DNA from: Gammaproteobacteria bacterium
GTDB taxonomy: Bacteria; Pseudomonadota; Gammaproteobacteria; Steroidobacterales; Steroidobacteraceae
Direction of reading: 5' to 3'
Length of the DNA: 9,906 nt
Assembly: GCA_030038645.1 (NCBI GenBank)
Contig: JASHSR010000349.1
Location: 1-9,906, forward strand
This document shows, in pieces, positions 1-6,346 of this stretch; positions within the stretch are counted from its first letter, which is position 1; the number at the start of each line of letters is the position of its first letter. The position numbers and the translations under genes were made by a program. The notes under the pieces were generated by a model. It was not told where the DNA came from. It saw only the letters and a list, made by a program, of their open reading frames with translations, and made no database searches.

Positions 1-76
1 TCGGTAGTTCCGTCTCGATTGTCCTTCGATTCGCATGCATCACGCGTGCCGCGCCAATTCCAATGCGGCCACGTGA

Positions 77-95
77 GGATTACGGAACAGTTACA
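77..95 (-). promoter_or_regulatory. possible direct-repeat operator (TGTAAC / CGTAAT, 11-bp phase)
   Basis: On the minus strand the sequence reads TGTAACTGTTCCGTAATCC: two GTAA-containing half sites with an 11-base period. Winged-helix response regulators of the OmpR/PhoB family bind direct repeats with about this spacing, so a regulator site is conceivable. A very similar element (13 of 19 positions identical) lies on the plus strand at 6029-6047. No target gene is visible inside the window on this side; a leftward gene could begin beyond the left edge. The assignment is inference from pattern only. Confidence 0.2.
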
Positions 96-232
96 GGGCA
101 ATGTCTCCGAAAGGAGTCACGCGCGCCGTGCGCGTCACGCCTCCGCTGCGCCGCGCCCCTGTTGCGTCGCTTGCCCGCCGCGCTGCGTGCCCGCGCCCAA
201 CACCGCCACACCGCGCCGACACGACGCGCGAC

Positions 233-256
233 GACGCGGTGACGCGGTGACGCGGC
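233..256. repeat. three tandem 8-bp units (GACGCGGT)
   Basis: Three contiguous copies of GACGCGGT, with the last base of the third copy changed to C, lie a few bases beyond the yggX stop codon. It is a short simple repeat, most simply explained by replication slippage in GC-rich non-coding DNA. No function is suggested by its surroundings. Confidence 0.6.
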
Positions 257-262
257 CGAGCG

Positions 263-532
263 TCACTCCTTCGGGCGAAATCCCTCGGGCGGTTTGGCGC
301 CCATGCCGAACAGGAATTTCTCCATCTCGCCCTCGAGGAATTTGCGCGCCTTGGGCTCGATCGGCGTCAGTCGATACTCGTTGATCAGCATCGTCTGATG
401 CTGCAGCCAGCGCGACCAGGCCTCCTTCGAGATGCTCTCGTACACTCGCTTGCCGAGCTCGCCGGGATACGGCGGCCGATCGAGGCCGGGGGCCTCCCGT
501 TTCAAATATGCGCACTGAACCATTCGGGTCAT
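263..532 (-). CDS. yggX: YggX family Fe(II)-trafficking / oxidative damage protection protein
   Basis: An 89-residue cytoplasmic protein of full family length (E. coli YggX is about 91). Conserved blocks visible are the N-terminal VQCAYLKREAPG with the single Cys at residue 7, PPYPGELGKRVYESISKEAW, then WLQHQTMLINEYRL and EGEMEKFLFG. In E. coli and Salmonella YggX protects Fe-S cluster enzymes from superoxide and is thought to handle labile iron; it belongs to the SoxRS regulon there. The gene starts one base after the mutY stop codon, and its ribosome binding site (GAGAGG, six bases before the ATG) lies inside the end of mutY, so translation is probably coupled. A second in-frame ATG at residue 4 is possible but less well spaced. 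mutY-yggX adjacency is the same as in E. coli. Very secure identification. Confidence 0.96.
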   Translation of the reverse strand: MTRMVQCAYLKREAPGLDRPPYPGELGKRVYESISKEAWSRWLQHQTMLINEYRLTPIEPKARKFLEGEMEKFLFGMGAKPPEGFRPKE

Positions 533-533
533 C

Positions 534-1661
534 TCAATCCTCTCGTGCGGAGGTGGAGCCGCTCAATCGATCGAGGAGCGACCGGACGGGTGCGGGCAAG
601 CCGACCGGCGCGGGCTCGCGCGGGTTGTACCAAACCGCATCGGGACTCTGCATCACGCCGGCGGGACCCGCGCACGGCAAGTAGAGCGGTGTGATGGTGA
701 GATCGAAATGCGTGAAGGCGTGGCGGATCTGGGCGAGCGGCGAGGGCTCGATCTCCGCCACGTGGCCCAAGGCCCGCGCGGCGAACGCGCCGGCGTCGGC
801 GGTTGCATCGAACTCCGGCAGGCACCAGAGCCCGCCCCACACGCCGTGCTGCGGGCGGCGCGTCAACAGCACGCTGCCGTCGTCGCGCTCCGCGACGAGC
901 ATGAACGTATGCCGCGAGCCTCGCGACCGCGTGGCTCGCGGCGCAGGGATGTCGTGCTGGCGGCCGGTCTGCCGCGCGATGCACCGTGCCTCGAGCGGAC
1001 AGCCGGCGCACAGGGGCTTGCGGCGCGTGCACACGGTCGCGCCGAGATCCATGATCGCCTGCGTGTAGGTCGCGACCTCGGAGTACGGCGTGCATCGATC
1101 GGCGCGCTCCCACAGCCGCTCGTTGAGGGCGCGGCTCGTGGGGTCGCCCCTCACGGCGAAATAACGGCTGAGCACGCGCTTGACGTTGCCGTCGAGAATC
1201 GGGTAGCGCTCGCCACGGCTCAGCGCAAGGATGGCGCCCGCGGTGGAGCGGCCGATGCCGGGCAGGCTCGCGATGTCCTCGAAGCTCTCCGGGAAGACGC
1301 TCCCGCGCTCGTCGCGGATGCGCACGGCGGCACGGTGCAGATTGCGCGCTCGAGCGTAGTAGCCGAGGCCAGACCAGAGGCGCAGCACCTCGTCGATGCA
1401 GGCGTCCGCGAGCGCGCGCACGTCCGGGAAGCGCCGCATGAAGCGCTCGAAGTACGGAATGACCGTCGCGACCTGCGTCTGCTGCAGCATGATCTCGGAG
1501 ATCCATACGCGGTAGGGCGTGCGGTCCCGTTGCCATGGCAGGTCATGCCGGCCGTAGCGAGCGTGCCAGTCGATCAGCGCCTGCGCGATCGGGGAGCCGC
1601 GGCTGTCCTTGGAAGGCCGAGCGCTCGACAGGTCGCGGGTGTCTCTCGAAGCCCGCGCCAT
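534..1661 (-). CDS. mutY: A/G-specific adenine DNA glycosylase MutY
   Basis: MutY removes adenine mispaired with 8-oxoguanine or G, starting base excision repair. With the ATG at 1661 the protein has 375 residues, slightly longer than E. coli MutY (350). Visible parts: the motif SEIMLQQTQVAT with catalytic Glu56; the helix-hairpin-helix around LPGIGRSTAGAILAL (133-147); catalytic Asp157 in PILDGNVKRVL; the 4Fe-4S loop with Cys211, 218, 221 and 227 in the C-X6-C-X2-C-X5-C spacing; and the C-terminal Nudix-like 8-oxoG recognition domain with GVWGGLWCLPEF (273-284) and FTHF (316-319). Start choice is not firm: about 23 residues precede the usual N-terminus, no good Shine-Dalgarno is seen, but no other ATG, GTG or TTG lies between 1661 and the conserved region. 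It follows the aldehyde dehydrogenase gene after 19 bases and is directly followed by yggX. Confidence 0.95.
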   Translation of the reverse strand: MARASRDTRDLSSARPSKDSRGSPIAQALIDWHARYGRHDLPWQRDRTPYRVWISEIMLQQTQVATVIPYFERFMRRFPDVRALADACIDEVLRLWSGLGYYARARNLHRAAVRIRDERGSVFPESFEDIASLPGIGRSTAGAILALSRGERYPILDGNVKRVLSRYFAVRGDPTSRALNERLWERADRCTPYSEVATYTQAIMDLGATVCTRRKPLCAGCPLEARCIARQTGRQHDIPAPRATRSRGSRHTFMLVAERDDGSVLLTRRPQHGVWGGLWCLPEFDATADAGAFAARALGHVAEIEPSPLAQIRHAFTHFDLTITPLYLPCAGPAGVMQSPDAVWYNPREPAPVGLPAPVRSLLDRLSGSTSARED

Positions 1662-1680
1662 CGGCGAGGGTCGGGAGTCT

Positions 1681-3186
1681 CTAGAGTCCAATGGCGACCG
1701 TCTTGATCTCGGTGTAGGCCTCGATGCCTTCCCGTCCGCCCTCCCGGCCGAGACCGGACTGCTTGTAGCCGCCGAACGGCAGGGGCTGCTCCCGGCCACC
1801 ACCGTTGATCGTGATGGTGCCGGCCTGGATGCGGCGCGCGAGGCCGTGCGCCGCCGCGAGATCCCGCGTCCAAATGTTGGCGGCGAGACCGTAGGAGGTG
1901 TCGTTGGCGAGCTGCGCGAGCTGGTCGAGCTCGCTCGCGTCGCTGAACGGCATCGCGCAGAGGACGGGGCCGAAGATCTCGTCCTGAAACACACTCATGC
2001 TCGGCCGCACGTTCGCGAGCAGCGTGGGCTGCACGAAGAAGCCCTCGCGCTCGATGCGCTTGCCGCCGGTCACGACCTCGGCGCCGTCGCTCGCCCCGGC
2101 GCCGATGTAGCCCATGACGCGATCGAGCTGCTTCTGCGAGATGATCGGACCCATGTCGGTGTCCGGCGCGATGCCGGGGCCGACTTTGACCTTCTGCGCC
2201 CGGTCGGCGAAGCCTTGGACCACGCGGTCGAACACCTTCTTGTGCGCGAAGAGCCGCGTGCCGGCGGCGCAGAACTGCCCGGTCTTGAAGAATATGGTCT
2301 GCGACGTGGCCTGCGTCGCGGCCTCGATGTCCGCGTCCGCAAAGACGATGACGGGGGATTTCCCGCCGAGCTCGAGCGTCACGCGCTTCATGTTCACGGC
2401 GGCGCCGGCGAGGATGGACTTGCCGACGCGAGTGGAGCCGGTAAAGGAGATCTTGTTGACATCGGGATGGTCGACGAGGGCCTGGCCTGCGGCGGGGCCG
2501 TAGCCCGTCACGATGTTGACGACGCCCGGCGGGAGCTCGAGCTCCTCGAGGAGCTGGCCCAGGCGCAGAGCCGTGAGAGGCGCGAGCTCGGCCGGCTTCA
2601 ATACGACGGTGCATCCTGCCGCGAGCGCGGGCGCGATCTTGTTCACGGCCATCAGGAACGGCGCGTTCCACGGCGTGATGGCGCCGACGACGCCGATCGG
2701 CTCGCGGAGCGTGTACGAGAACGAGCGCGAGCCCGGCGAGGCGAGCGCCGTCTCCCCGGTGAGCTTGGTGGTCCAACCGGCGTTGTAGCGCAGGCTCTCG
2801 ATGGCCATGGCGACATCGACGTAGCGCGTGGAGCGCACGGGATTGCCGCCGTCGAGGCTCTCGAGCAGAGCGAGCTCGTCGGCGTCGCGCTCGATCAGAT
2901 CGGCGAGCCGCGAGAGGAGCCGGCCGCGCTCCGAGTGGCTCATGCTGGACCATCGTCCGGAATGGAAGGCTCTGCGCGCCGCCTTCACGGCCACGTCCAC
3001 GTCCGCCTTGTCGCCGGCCGCGACCTCGGCGAGCGGCTTGCCCGTCGAGGGGTCGAGCACGGTCAGGGTTTGTCCCGATTGCGCGGACACCCACTTGCCG
3101 TCGATGAGCAGCTGGTGCGGCCTGGAAAGGAATCCGGAGCGAAGCGCATCGACACGGGGAAGGAAGGAAGAGGCGGCGGCGTTCAC
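1681..3186 (-). CDS. NAD(P)-dependent aldehyde dehydrogenase
   Basis: A 501-residue member of the classical aldehyde dehydrogenase superfamily, oxidising an aldehyde to the carboxylate in the cytoplasm. Key residues are present: oxyanion Asn174 in ITPWNAPF, cofactor-contacting Lys197 in VVLKPAE, the FTGSTRVGK nucleotide loop (249-256), general base Glu272 in LELGGKSP, nucleophile Cys306 in GQFCAAGTRLF, and EIFGP (403-407). The C-terminus PFGGYKQSGLGREGG is intact, so the enzyme looks active. The substrate cannot be read from the sequence; resemblance is to the betaine/phenylacetaldehyde/vanillin-type group in general. The GTG start is chosen because AAGGAG lies exactly six bases upstream and the protein then begins just before the usual N-terminus; the frame stays open far upstream, but that part is antisense-like and Arg-rich. 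It lies 140 bases after the response regulator gene and 19 bases before mutY, suggesting it heads a unit with mutY and yggX. Confidence 0.95.
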   Translation of the reverse strand: MNAAASSFLPRVDALRSGFLSRPHQLLIDGKWVSAQSGQTLTVLDPSTGKPLAEVAAGDKADVDVAVKAARRAFHSGRWSSMSHSERGRLLSRLADLIERDADELALLESLDGGNPVRSTRYVDVAMAIESLRYNAGWTTKLTGETALASPGSRSFSYTLREPIGVVGAITPWNAPFLMAVNKIAPALAAGCTVVLKPAELAPLTALRLGQLLEELELPPGVVNIVTGYGPAAGQALVDHPDVNKISFTGSTRVGKSILAGAAVNMKRVTLELGGKSPVIVFADADIEAATQATSQTIFFKTGQFCAAGTRLFAHKKVFDRVVQGFADRAQKVKVGPGIAPDTDMGPIISQKQLDRVMGYIGAGASDGAEVVTGGKRIEREGFFVQPTLLANVRPSMSVFQDEIFGPVLCAMPFSDASELDQLAQLANDTSYGLAANIWTRDLAAAHGLARRIQAGTITINGGGREQPLPFGGYKQSGLGREGGREGIEAYTEIKTVAIGL

Positions 3187-3192
3187 AACGAG

Positions 3193-3198
3193 CTCCTT
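3193..3198 (-). promoter_or_regulatory. Shine-Dalgarno AAGGAG deciding the GTG start of the aldehyde dehydrogenase
   Basis: AAGGAG on the minus strand stands six bases before GTG AAC GCC. It favours the GTG at 3186 over the many in-frame upstream start codons in this long open frame. Confidence 0.8.
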
Positions 3199-3239
3199 GC
3201 AAGGTGCCTGGAAGTGCGAGGGCGGAGGCTCGACAGAGC

Positions 3240-3269
3240 ACTCTACGGCAGCGGGGACCGCCGCGGCAA
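3240..3269 (-). promoter_or_regulatory. candidate sigma70-type promoter for the aldehyde dehydrogenase gene
   Basis: In the 140-base gap between the response regulator stop and the aldehyde dehydrogenase start, the minus strand carries TTGCCG, an 18-base spacer and TAGAGT, each matching four of six consensus bases. The -10 element would lie about 55 bases before the GTG. A match this weak occurs often by chance, but its position fits a promoter for an aldehyde dehydrogenase-mutY-yggX unit. A 6-bp hairpin without a T-run (3308-3323) sits just after the regulator stop and could mark the preceding unit's end. Confidence 0.25.
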
Positions 3270-3326
3270 CATGCCGAAGGCGCCATGCCCCAGGCGGGCG
3301 ATGCGGTCGCCGGCTGCCCGGCGGTG

Positions 3327-4025
3327 TCACGCCTTGTTGCGGCCCGCGTACCAGTTGATGGAGTACTGCAGCAGCTGGACGTTGCTCAGGAGATTCAACT
3401 TGCGCTTGAGGCTCTGGCGGTGGGACTCCACGGTCTTCACGCTGACGCCCAGCATCTCGGCCACCTCGCGCGAGGAGAGGCCGCGGCCGATGAGGCTCAG
3501 GACCTGCAGCTCGCGATTGCTCAGGCTCTCGATGGGGTCGCAGGCTCCGCTCTCCCGCGCGGCGCCGCCCGCGCCCGGGACCTTGTTGGTGAGCGCCTCG
3601 CTCACGTACGTCTCGCCGCAGAGCACGCGCCGCAAGGCGACGAGCAGCTGCTCGGAGGCGGCGTGCTTCATGATGTAGCCGCTCGCTCCGGCGGCGAGCA
3701 GCCGCCCGGCGTAGATCGTCTCGTCGTGCATGGACAGCACGAGCATCGGCAGGTCGGGCCGCTGGGCGTGCACATCGCGCACCAGCTCGAGTCCGTCGCC
3801 CTGGACGAGAGAGATGTCGACGATCACGACATCGGGGTCGAGCTCGCGGATCGCGGCGCGCGCCTCGCGCTCGGACTGCGCCTCGCCGCACACGACGAGA
3901 TCCGACTCGGGGTCGATCATCCGCCGCAGCCCCTGGCGCACGATCGGGTGATCATCGACGATCAGCACTCGCCGTGCGGCGCCGACGTGCCGCTGGGGCG
4001 GCGAGGGATGAGCCCCGCTTCTCAT
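3327..4025 (-). CDS. LuxR/NarL-family DNA-binding response regulator
   Basis: A 232-residue two-component response regulator. The receiver domain (about 18-135) has the acidic pair Asp24-Asp25 in LIVDDHPIVRQG, the phospho-acceptor Asp70 in VVIVDISLVQGDG, Ser98 in LVLSMHD and Lys120 in GYIMKHA. A linker of about 28 residues leads to a LuxR-type helix-turn-helix (about 165-225) with SLSNRELQVLSLIGRGLSSREVAEMLGVSVKTVESHRQSLKRKL split over the recognition region. All phosphorylation residues are intact. The ATG overlaps the kinase stop codon as ATGA, so the two are translated together and form a cognate pair. There is no clear Shine-Dalgarno, as is common for coupled genes. The regulated genes are not shown by the sequence; the neighbouring aldehyde dehydrogenase unit and the kinase operon itself are natural candidates. 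Family assignment is secure, specific role unknown. Confidence 0.95.
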   Translation of the reverse strand: MRSGAHPSPPQRHVGAARRVLIVDDHPIVRQGLRRMIDPESDLVVCGEAQSEREARAAIRELDPDVVIVDISLVQGDGLELVRDVHAQRPDLPMLVLSMHDETIYAGRLLAAGASGYIMKHAASEQLLVALRRVLCGETYVSEALTNKVPGAGGAARESGACDPIESLSNRELQVLSLIGRGLSSREVAEMLGVSVKTVESHRQSLKRKLNLLSNVQLLQYSINWYAGRNKA

Positions 4026-5647
4026 GGCTGACGGGAGCGATGCCCGGCCGATTTGGGCGCGGATACCCTGGGCGCGAGCGGCTTGGGCGTAAGCGACCTG
4101 GGCGCGGACGGCTTGAGCGTAACCGACTTGGGTGTGGGCGGCTCGAGCGCGGACGGCTTGGGCGAGGCGAGGCGAAGCTCCGCGGGACGGTCGAGCGGAC
4201 ACGTGCAGCGCACGGTCGCGCCGCCGGCGACGCCGTTTCCGAACGCGAGATTGCCGCCGAGCATCTGGGCGCGATAGCGCATGATCTTCAGACCGAGGCC
4301 GTCCGACTTCTCGAGCGCGGCGCTCGAGAATCCGCAACCGTTGTCCGTCACTTGCAGCTGCACCTCGCCCGAGGAGTCGGTCAGCAGGATCGTGACGGCG
4401 GTCGCGAGGCTGTGCCGCAGCGCATTGGTCAGCGCCTCCTGCGCGATCCGATAGAGATGCGTCGCCGCCGTCTCGTCGAACGGCAGGCACCGGGTAACGC
4501 GCGCCTCGAACGTGACGGGAATGCCGTAGCGCTCGGTCGCGCGGGCGGCGAGCGATTGCAGCGCGGCGGCGAGTCCGTCGCGCTCCGCACTGACCGGCGA
4601 AAGTCCGCGCGCGAGCGCGCGCGTGTTCTCGATGGCGACGTTCACCAGGCCGATGACATCCTCGATGTCGAAATACGCCGCCGAGCCCTCCTTGCGGAGC
4701 TGCGCGCCGATCCCTCGCAGCATCAACGCGATGCCCGTCAGGTCCTGGCCGAGGCCGTCGTGCAGGTCGTTGCCGATGCGCTGCTGCTCGCGGTTCGCGA
4801 TCTCGATGATCTCGCGCTCGAGGCTGTGGGGATCGGCGATCTCGACGATGAAGCCGACCAGCCGCTGTGCCTTGCCGGCGGCGTCGCGCTCCAGCGCGCG
4901 GCCGCGATCGAGCACCCAGCGCCACGTGCCGTCGACATGCCGCAGGCGGTACTCGGCCTCGTACAGCTCCTCGGCGCCGTCGATCGTGCGCCGCATCGCC
5001 TCGCGCACTCGCGGTCCATCCTCGGGGTGCATGCGGCTCGACCAGGGCAGAGGCTCACGGCGCTGCGCCCCCTCGATGCCGAGCATGCGATAGAGGAAAT
5101 CGGAGTGGCGTGGCTCGCCGGCCGCGACCTCGAGATCCCACATGCCGCCGCGCGCGCTCTCGAGCGCCACCTCCAGGCGCTCGCGGTTTCTGAGCAGATC
5201 GACCTCGGCTTGCTTGCGCGCATCGATATCCACGCAGACGCCGACCATGCGGATTGCGGCGCCGTCGGGCGCGCGCTCGATCACGTGGCCGTGCTCGAAG
5301 AGCCAGCGCCAGCGGCCGGCCCCGTCGCGGACGCGGTACTCCGCGGCGTAATGGTCCTCCTGACCGGCGAGGTGAGCGCGAAAGCGCCGTGAGGCCTCCT
5401 CGAGATCGTCCGGGTGAGCGCTCGCGCCCCAGCGCGCGACAGGGCTCGGCCCGTCACGCAGATCGAGGCCCGGGCGCTCGCGCCAATCGTCGAGCCAGTA
5501 CGTGCGGTCGCTTTGGAAGTCGATTTCCCACAAACCGACGCTCGCGCCCCACGCCGTCGTCGCGAGCGGCGCCTGCAGGCGCGACTGACCCACCGGCGTC
5601 ACGGCTGACTCGGCCGACGGGATTCCGGCGCGCGAGGAGGTGCTCAT
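4022..5647 (-). CDS. soluble PAS-PAS sensor histidine kinase, NarL/HisKA_3 type
   Basis: A 541-residue cytoplasmic sensor kinase without signal peptide or membrane segment. In order: two PAS domains of the PAS_3 sort (about 33-145 and 160-275), both with the GRWRW/GTWRW strand; a HisKA_3 dimerisation domain with QQRIGNDLHDGLGQDLTGIA and phospho-acceptor His296; and an HATPase_c domain with N-box EALTNALRH (Asn408), G1 box DNGCGF (435-440) and G2 box DGLGLKIM (449-456). The catalytic parts are complete. The ligand of the PAS domains cannot be told; no cofactor-binding Cys or His signature was identified. The last 50 residues are a Pro/Ser/Lys tail made of 5-residue repeats, which is unusual for the family. 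The ATG at 5647 is preferred; an in-frame TTG at 5659 would add four residues, and neither has a good ribosome binding site. The stop overlaps the regulator ATG. Confidence 0.93.
   Translation of the reverse strand: MSTSSRAGIPSAESAVTPVGQSRLQAPLATTAWGASVGLWEIDFQSDRTYWLDDWRERPGLDLRDGPSPVARWGASAHPDDLEEASRRFRAHLAGQEDHYAAEYRVRDGAGRWRWLFEHGHVIERAPDGAAIRMVGVCVDIDARKQAEVDLLRNRERLEVALESARGGMWDLEVAAGEPRHSDFLYRMLGIEGAQRREPLPWSSRMHPEDGPRVREAMRRTIDGAEELYEAEYRLRHVDGTWRWVLDRGRALERDAAGKAQRLVGFIVEIADPHSLEREIIEIANREQQRIGNDLHDGLGQDLTGIALMLRGIGAQLRKEGSAAYFDIEDVIGLVNVAIENTRALARGLSPVSAERDGLAAALQSLAARATERYGIPVTFEARVTRCLPFDETAATHLYRIAQEALTNALRHSLATAVTILLTDSSGEVQLQVTDNGCGFSSAALEKSDGLGLKIMRYRAQMLGGNLAFGNGVAGGATVRCTCPLDRPAELRLASPKPSALEPPTPKSVTLKPSAPRSLTPKPLAPRVSAPKSAGHRSRQP
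4051..4170. repeat. eight tandem 15-bp units in the 3' end of the kinase gene
   Basis: Contiguous 15-base units with plus-strand pattern GCTTGGGCGCGGACG, several variants, begin at 4051, 4066, 4081, 4096, 4111, 4126, 4141 and 4156. On the coding strand they give 5-residue units such as SPKPS, TPKSV, TLKPS, APRSL, TPKPL, APRVS and APKSA. Because 15 is a multiple of three, gain or loss of units keeps the frame. The unit copies have diverged by several bases each, so the array is not very recent. There are no spacers, so this is a minisatellite and not a CRISPR array. Confidence 0.85.
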
Positions 5648-6028
5648 GCGGGGACACAACGTTTTTTGCAGCGCAATATGCTCGTGTCGGCTGAGGCGGC
5701 AGAGAGGTTACCGGCAGTTCGTCGTTCGGGGGAGCCGACTTTCCCTCGGGCACCGGCGTCTAATTGTAGATATGTCAAATCCACGCGGCCGCTCTCTGCT
5801 TATGCACACGCCCGCGAGCGACGACAGGATGCGCGCTCTCGCGGCCGCCGGCTAGCCTCGAATCGCAGCACGCGACTATTTGAGCACGGTGGCGGTCTCG
5901 GCGTCTTCGTCCCTCGTCGTCTCGTGCGTGTCGGCCGTGCGCACCGCGCTGCGTCCCCGGACATCTCGAGCGGTGCAGGCCCCCGCACCGATCGCGCTGC
6001 CGCTTCGCAGCTGCAACGCGACAGCCGA

Positions 6029-6047
6029 TGTAATGATCTCGTAATGC
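6029..6047 (+). promoter_or_regulatory. possible direct-repeat operator (GTAATG twice, 11-bp phase)
   Basis: TGTAATGATCTCGTAATGC carries GTAATG twice, 11 bases apart (6030-6035 and 6041-6046), so the copies lie on the same face of the helix. It lies about 90 bases before the small plus-strand ORF and about 380 bases before the kinase start, and resembles the element at 77-95 in base order and spacing. It could bind a winged-helix response regulator; the adjacent LuxR-type regulator usually prefers inverted or mixed heptamers, so that protein is a less obvious binder. Confidence 0.25.
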
Positions 6048-6125
6048 TTGTCGGTCCGAACTGACACATTTTGCCGGAACTTCGAGGCCTTACGTGCGTC
6101 ACCATACTCAGGAACGACCAACAAT

Positions 6126-6131
6126 AGGGGA
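6126..6131 (+). promoter_or_regulatory. probable ribosome binding site AGGGGA of the small ORF
   Basis: AGGGGA stands six bases before the GTG at 6138. The ATG at 6131, which overlaps it, opens a different frame rich in Arg that runs antisense into hemF and is not supported. The site is therefore the main reason for choosing the GTG. Confidence 0.45.
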
Positions 6132-6137
6132 TGTCGC

Positions 6138-6338
6138 GTGAAGGACAAAGCCGCATTGCATGCCTGGCGGAAGGCCGCACTTCCCGAGGTCGGGCTCGTG
6201 ATGTCGCGATGGACTGCGGCGAGGGCCGGCGCGATCGCAACGCTATGGCCCACCACCGAGCCGCGACTCAGCCGCTACGTCGAGGAGATGATGAACGCCC
6301 ATTCGCACTCCTTGACGGGCAAGGGCCACGGACTGTAA
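6138..6338 (+). CDS. small protein of unknown function (66 aa)
   Basis: I do not recognise this protein. It is the only supported plus-strand frame. The GTG start has AGGGGA six bases upstream, and the frame ends in TAA eight bases before a strong hairpin. Over its 66 codons the G+C content is 41/66 at position 1, 36/66 at position 2 and 54/66 at position 3, the gradient expected of a real gene in a GC-rich genome. The predicted protein begins with a basic, Ala/Trp-rich part (residues 1-14), then a mixed amphipathic stretch SRWTAARAGAIATLW (23-37), then an acidic patch YVEEMMNAH and a His/Gly C-terminus. There is no signal peptide, clear membrane span or Cys. The frame is open further upstream to a GTG at 6048, but that part is AT-richer and lacks a binding site. 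It converges with hemF and diverges from the kinase gene. It may be a real small gene or a chance frame. Confidence 0.45.
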   Translation: MKDKAALHAWRKAALPEVGLVMSRWTAARAGAIATLWPTTEPRLSRYVEEMMNAHSHSLTGKGHGL

Positions 6339-6346
6339 GGCTGATT

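Larger units (their letters stand above)
1..262. other. non-coding region downstream of yggX
   Basis: No gene could be supported here on either strand. The stretch is extremely GC-rich on its right half. A possible 40-codon plus-strand frame beginning with GTG at 128 is rich in Arg, Ala and Pro and has no recognisable features. The stretch holds a minus-strand 11-bp-phased direct repeat (77-95) and a triple 8-bp repeat (233-256), listed separately. No hairpin followed by a T-run is seen after the yggX stop, so where that transcript ends is unclear. Confidence 0.5.
5648..6137. other. non-coding region between the divergent kinase gene and small plus-strand ORF
   Basis: About 490 bases without a supported gene. 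It includes the most AT-rich patches of the window (around 5660-5670, 5760-5782 and 6028-6125), as expected of a control region for genes diverging to both sides. On the minus strand TTGACA (5773-5778) and TACAAT (5763-5768) both occur, but they are only four bases apart and cannot act together as -35 and -10. A plus-strand frame of 51 codons beginning with GTG at 5889 has no ribosome binding site and its codon-position base composition is not convincing. No tRNA or known RNA fold was recognised. Confidence 0.5.

Noticed and set aside
77..95. Pho box (PhoB site) ahead of a phosphate gene
   Set aside because: Spacing fits but the half sites are TGTAAC/CGTAAT and not CTGTCAT, and no phosphate gene is visible; kept only as an unspecified direct repeat.
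128..250. 40-residue plus-strand frame with AAAGGAG upstream
   Set aside because: The spacing to the GTG is 11 bases, the product is a low-complexity Arg/Ala/Pro peptide, and part of it is the 8-bp repeat.
3308..3323. CGCCGG-CTGC-CCGGCG hairpin after the response regulator as a terminator
   Set aside because: The stem is only 6 bp and no T-run follows; such stems are common by chance in this GC-rich sequence.
1609..3678. Very long plus-strand open frame (689 codons) opposite mutY, the aldehyde dehydrogenase and the regulator
   Set aside because: It is antisense to clearly identified genes, is rich in Arg/Ala/Gly with no recognisable motif, and is explained by GC-rich third positions that remove stops on the opposite strand.
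3974..5392. Plus-strand frame of 472 codons opposite the sensor kinase
   Set aside because: Antisense shadow of the PAS/HisKA_3/HATPase gene; composition is Arg/Ala/Leu/Asp-rich without domains.
5763..5778. TTGACA and TACAAT as a promoter for the kinase operon
   Set aside because: On the minus strand they are four bases apart, so they cannot form one promoter; neither has a good partner at 16-18 bases.
5889..6044. 51-codon plus-strand frame with a hydrophobic N-terminus
   Set aside because: There is no Shine-Dalgarno, and second-position G+C (33/51) equals first-position G+C, which is not gene-like.
5876..6256. Minus-strand frame (126 codons) in the kinase-hemF gap
   Set aside because: It runs antisense to the small plus-strand ORF in one half, has no ribosome binding site, and its third-position G+C is not raised as in the real genes.
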